A stretch of DNA of 64,000 nt from Terrihabitans soli (lineage in GTDB: Bacteria > Pseudomonadota > Alphaproteobacteria > Rhizobiales > Methylopilaceae): positions 772,501-836,500 of the forward strand of contig NZ_AP023361.1 in assembly GCF_014191545.1 (NCBI RefSeq), in the 5' to 3' direction. Below the pieces are notes generated by a model. The model ran no database searches. It worked only from the letters and a program-made list of their open reading frames with translations, and was not told the DNA's origin. Positions 62,225 through 64,000 of the stretch are shown piece by piece (position 1 is the stretch's first letter; every line of letters begins with the position of its first letter). The translations under genes were made by a program, and so were the position numbers.

Positions 62225-64000
62225 TCAGCGGCGTTTGCCGCGAGAGCCCGCACGGCCGCCGCCGGCCCTTCCGCCCGAAGACGTTCCGCCGCGCGTGATG
62301 CGGCGAATTTCGACCTCTTCGTCATGTGCTTCGGAGGCAAGACCCTCGACGACATTGCGCGGCGCGGCGAGCGGCAGATCGCGATTGTGCGGGCCCATTT
62401 CCTTGAGCGTCGGCTTGTGGACGCGCGAGCGCGTCTCGCCGAATTTACCGGCGCCGTCTTCGATTTCGGACTGACGCACCAGCGCATCGTCGGCGACGAG
62501 AAGCTCGGTTTCGCGCAGCCGCTTGAGTTCGTCGCGCAGCCTTGCTGCTTCTTCGAATTCGAGATTGGCCGCGGATTCGCGCATGCGCTTTTCGAGATCG
62601 GCCAAAGTCGCCTGGAAATTATGGCCGACCAGCGTGCCGTCTTTGACGAGGCCGGTATCGACGCGCACATGATCCTTCTCGTAGACGCTGTCGAGAATAT
62701 CGGCGATGCGCGCTTTCACGCTCTGCGGCGTGATGCCGTGTTCGGTATTGTAGGCGACCTGCTTTTCGCGGCGGCGCGCCGTTTCCGCCATCGCGCGCTC
62801 CATCGAGCCGGTCACATTGTCCGCGTAGAGCACGACCTTGCCGTCGACATTGCGCGCGGCACGGCCAATGGTCTGGACGAGCGAGGTCTCGGAGCGGAGG
62901 AAGCCTTCCTTGTCGGCATCGAGGATCGCGACAAGTCCGCATTCGGGAATATCGAGGCCTTCGCGCAGAAGATTGATGCCGACCAGAACATCGAATGCAC
63001 CGAGACGTAGATCGCGGATGATCTCGATGCGCTCGATCGTGTCGATGTCCGAATGCATATAGCGGACGCGCACGCCGGCTTCGTGCAGATATTCGGTGAG
63101 GTCTTCGGCCATGCGCTTGGTCAGAACCGTCACGAGCGTGCGATAGCCCTTTTTCGCCGTCTCGCGGATTTCGCCGAGCACATCGTCAACCTGCGAACGG
63201 GCAGGGCGCACCTCGACCGGCGGATCGATCAGGCCTGTCGGACGGATCACCTGTTCGGTGAACACGCCGCCGGTCTGCTCCATTTCCCATTTGCCGGGCG
63301 TTGCCGAGACATAGACGGTCTGCGGCCGCATCGCGTCCCATTCCTCGAAACGCATGGGCCTATTGTCCATGCAGCTTGGCAGGCGGAAGCCGTATTCGGC
63401 CAGCGTCGCCTTGCGGCGGAAGTCGCCGCGATACATGGCGCCGATCTGCGGCACGGTGACATGGCTCTCGTCGACAAAGACGAGCGCATTGTCGGGCAGA
63501 TATTCGAAGAGGGTCGGCGGCGGCTCGCCGGGCTTTCGGCCCGTCAGCCAGCGCGAATAATTTTCGATGCCGGCACAGGAGCCGGTCGCTTCCATCATTT
63601 CGAGATCGAACATTGTGCGCTGTTCGAGGCGTTGCGCTTCGAGCAGGCGGCCCATTTTGTTGAGCTCGTCGAGGCGCAGGCGCAGCTCTTCGCGAATGCC
63701 CTTCACCGATTGCAGCAAAGTCGGCCGCGGCGTCACATAATGCGAATTCGCGTAGATCTTCACGAAGGCCAGATCGGATGTCTTGTGTCCGGTCAGCGGG
63801 TCGAATTCCTGGATGCTTTCGATCTCGTCGCCGAACAGGCCGATGCGCCAGGCGCGGTCTTCATAATGGGCCGGGAAGATTTCGATCGTGTCGCCGCGCA
63901 CACGGAATGTGCCGCGCGTGAAATTCACATCGGCGCGCTTGTATTGCGTCGCCACGAGATCGGCGATCAGCTGGCGCTGGTTGACGCGCTCGCCGACTTT
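62225..64000 (-). CDS. uvrB: Excinuclease ABC subunit B, 5' part outside the window
   Basis: Damage-verification helicase of nucleotide excision repair. The frame is open to the window end (591 codons plus stop). Visible: FDEATERV-type region is outside, but [13 protein letters not shown] (DEAD-like DESH), [58 protein letters not shown] (motif VI), and the C-terminal UVR motif ([27 protein letters not shown]). The tail ends in a Gly/Arg-rich [14 protein letters not shown]. Partner of uvrC in this window. Confidence 0.96.
   Translation of the reverse strand, partial: KVGERVNQRQLIADLVATQYKRADVNFTRGTFRVRGDTIEIFPAHYEDRAWRIGLFGDEIESIQEFDPLTGHKTSDLAFVKIYANSHYVTPRPTLLQSVKGIREELRLRLDELNKMGRLLEAQRLEQRTMFDLEMMEATGSCAGIENYSRWLTGRKPGEPPPTLFEYLPDNALVFVDESHVTVPQIGAMYRGDFRRKATLAEYGFRLPSCMDNRPMRFEEWDAMRPQTVYVSATPGKWEMEQTGGVFTEQVIRPTGLIDPPVEVRPARSQVDDVLGEIRETAKKGYRTLVTVLTKRMAEDLTEYLHEAGVRVRYMHSDIDTIERIEIIRDLRLGAFDVLVGINLLREGLDIPECGLVAILDADKEGFLRSETSLVQTIGRAARNVDGKVVLYADNVTGSMERAMAETARRREKQVAYNTEHGITPQSVKARIADILDSVYEKDHVRVDTGLVKDGTLVGHNFQATLADLEKRMRESAANLEFEEAARLRDELKRLRETELLVADDALVRQSEIEDGAGKFGETRSRVHKPTLKEMGPHNRDLPLAAPRNVVEGLASEAHDEEVEIRRITRGGTSSGGRAGGGRAGSRGKRR

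Noticed and set aside
1-64000. CRISPR arrays, insertion sequences, prophage, rRNA or tRNA genes, classic toxin-antitoxin or restriction loci
   Set aside because: Looked for on both strands and none was seen; gene order is that of a core chromosome.

Overview
The window is a compact, GC-rich (low 60s % by eye) chromosomal segment of an alphaproteobacterium, most likely a member of the Hyphomicrobiales (Rhizobiales). The main evidence is gene order: ychF-pth-rplY-prs, lgt-midA-pgeF, uvrC-pgsA-moaD-moaE, a four-gene moxR/DUF58/vWA operon, a petABC operon with a TAT-type Rieske protein, and a MarR/OmpR/EnvZ-like trio divergent from a branched-chain aminotransferase gene. I see no prophage, insertion sequence, integrase, CRISPR array, rRNA or tRNA, so this looks like core genome rather than an island. 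About 75 genes are supported. Many neighbours overlap by 1 to 4 bases (ATGA, GTGA, TGATG), which implies translational coupling.

Layout. 1-5 kb: the end of a receiver/histidine-kinase protein, a lytic transglycosylase, then epmB-epmA divergent from efp, which is a complete EF-P beta-lysylation module. 5-10 kb: a radical-SAM gene broken by one missing base, followed by an intact DUF4130-UdgX uracil-DNA protein, a NUDIX hydrolase and a phosphoesterase. 10-13 kb: YbaK, a glutathionyl-hydroquinone reductase, an acetyltransferase and a small exported protein. 13-20 kb: moxR-DUF58-DUF4159/BatA-vWA membrane operon. 20-23.5 kb: DUF6111, cca, two exported or membrane proteins and hemF. 23.5-27.5 kb: petABC-apt. 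27.4-35 kb: endonuclease V, ychF, pth, rplY, prs, pgeF, midA and lgt. 35-38.7 kb: ubiK, ybjN-like, proC, DUF6498, a TetR regulator and csaA. 38.7-42.3 kb: histidine kinase, response regulator, marR and ilvE. 42.3-45.5 kb: small exported proteins and a chemotaxis receptor. 45.7-49.2 kb: moaE, moaD, pgsA, uvrC. 49.4-51.7 kb: three tandem outer-membrane barrels. 51.7-60.5 kb: GST, cold-shock protein, rlmJ, a GT39 glycosyltransferase, RNase T2, a PLP decarboxylase, a PQQ-type dehydrogenase lipoprotein, a cupin and RlpA. 60.6-64 kb: DoxX, three small exported proteins and uvrB, which is cut by the window end.

Themes. DNA repair is over-represented (UdgX fusion, endonuclease V, UvrC, UvrB). Respiration (petABC) lies about 15 kb from a MarR-OmpR-kinase trio that resembles petP/petR of Rhodobacter. 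The best candidates for new biology are: the UdgX fusion with a KIRLH loop beside a frameshifted radical-SAM partner; the vWA/MoxR operon, whose central protein has lost its metal-site motif; a palindromic repeat seen twice, 24.6 kb apart; and a helically phased GTTTCT array in an AT-rich promoter region. None of these is a clearly new system. All could be tested by comparative searches.
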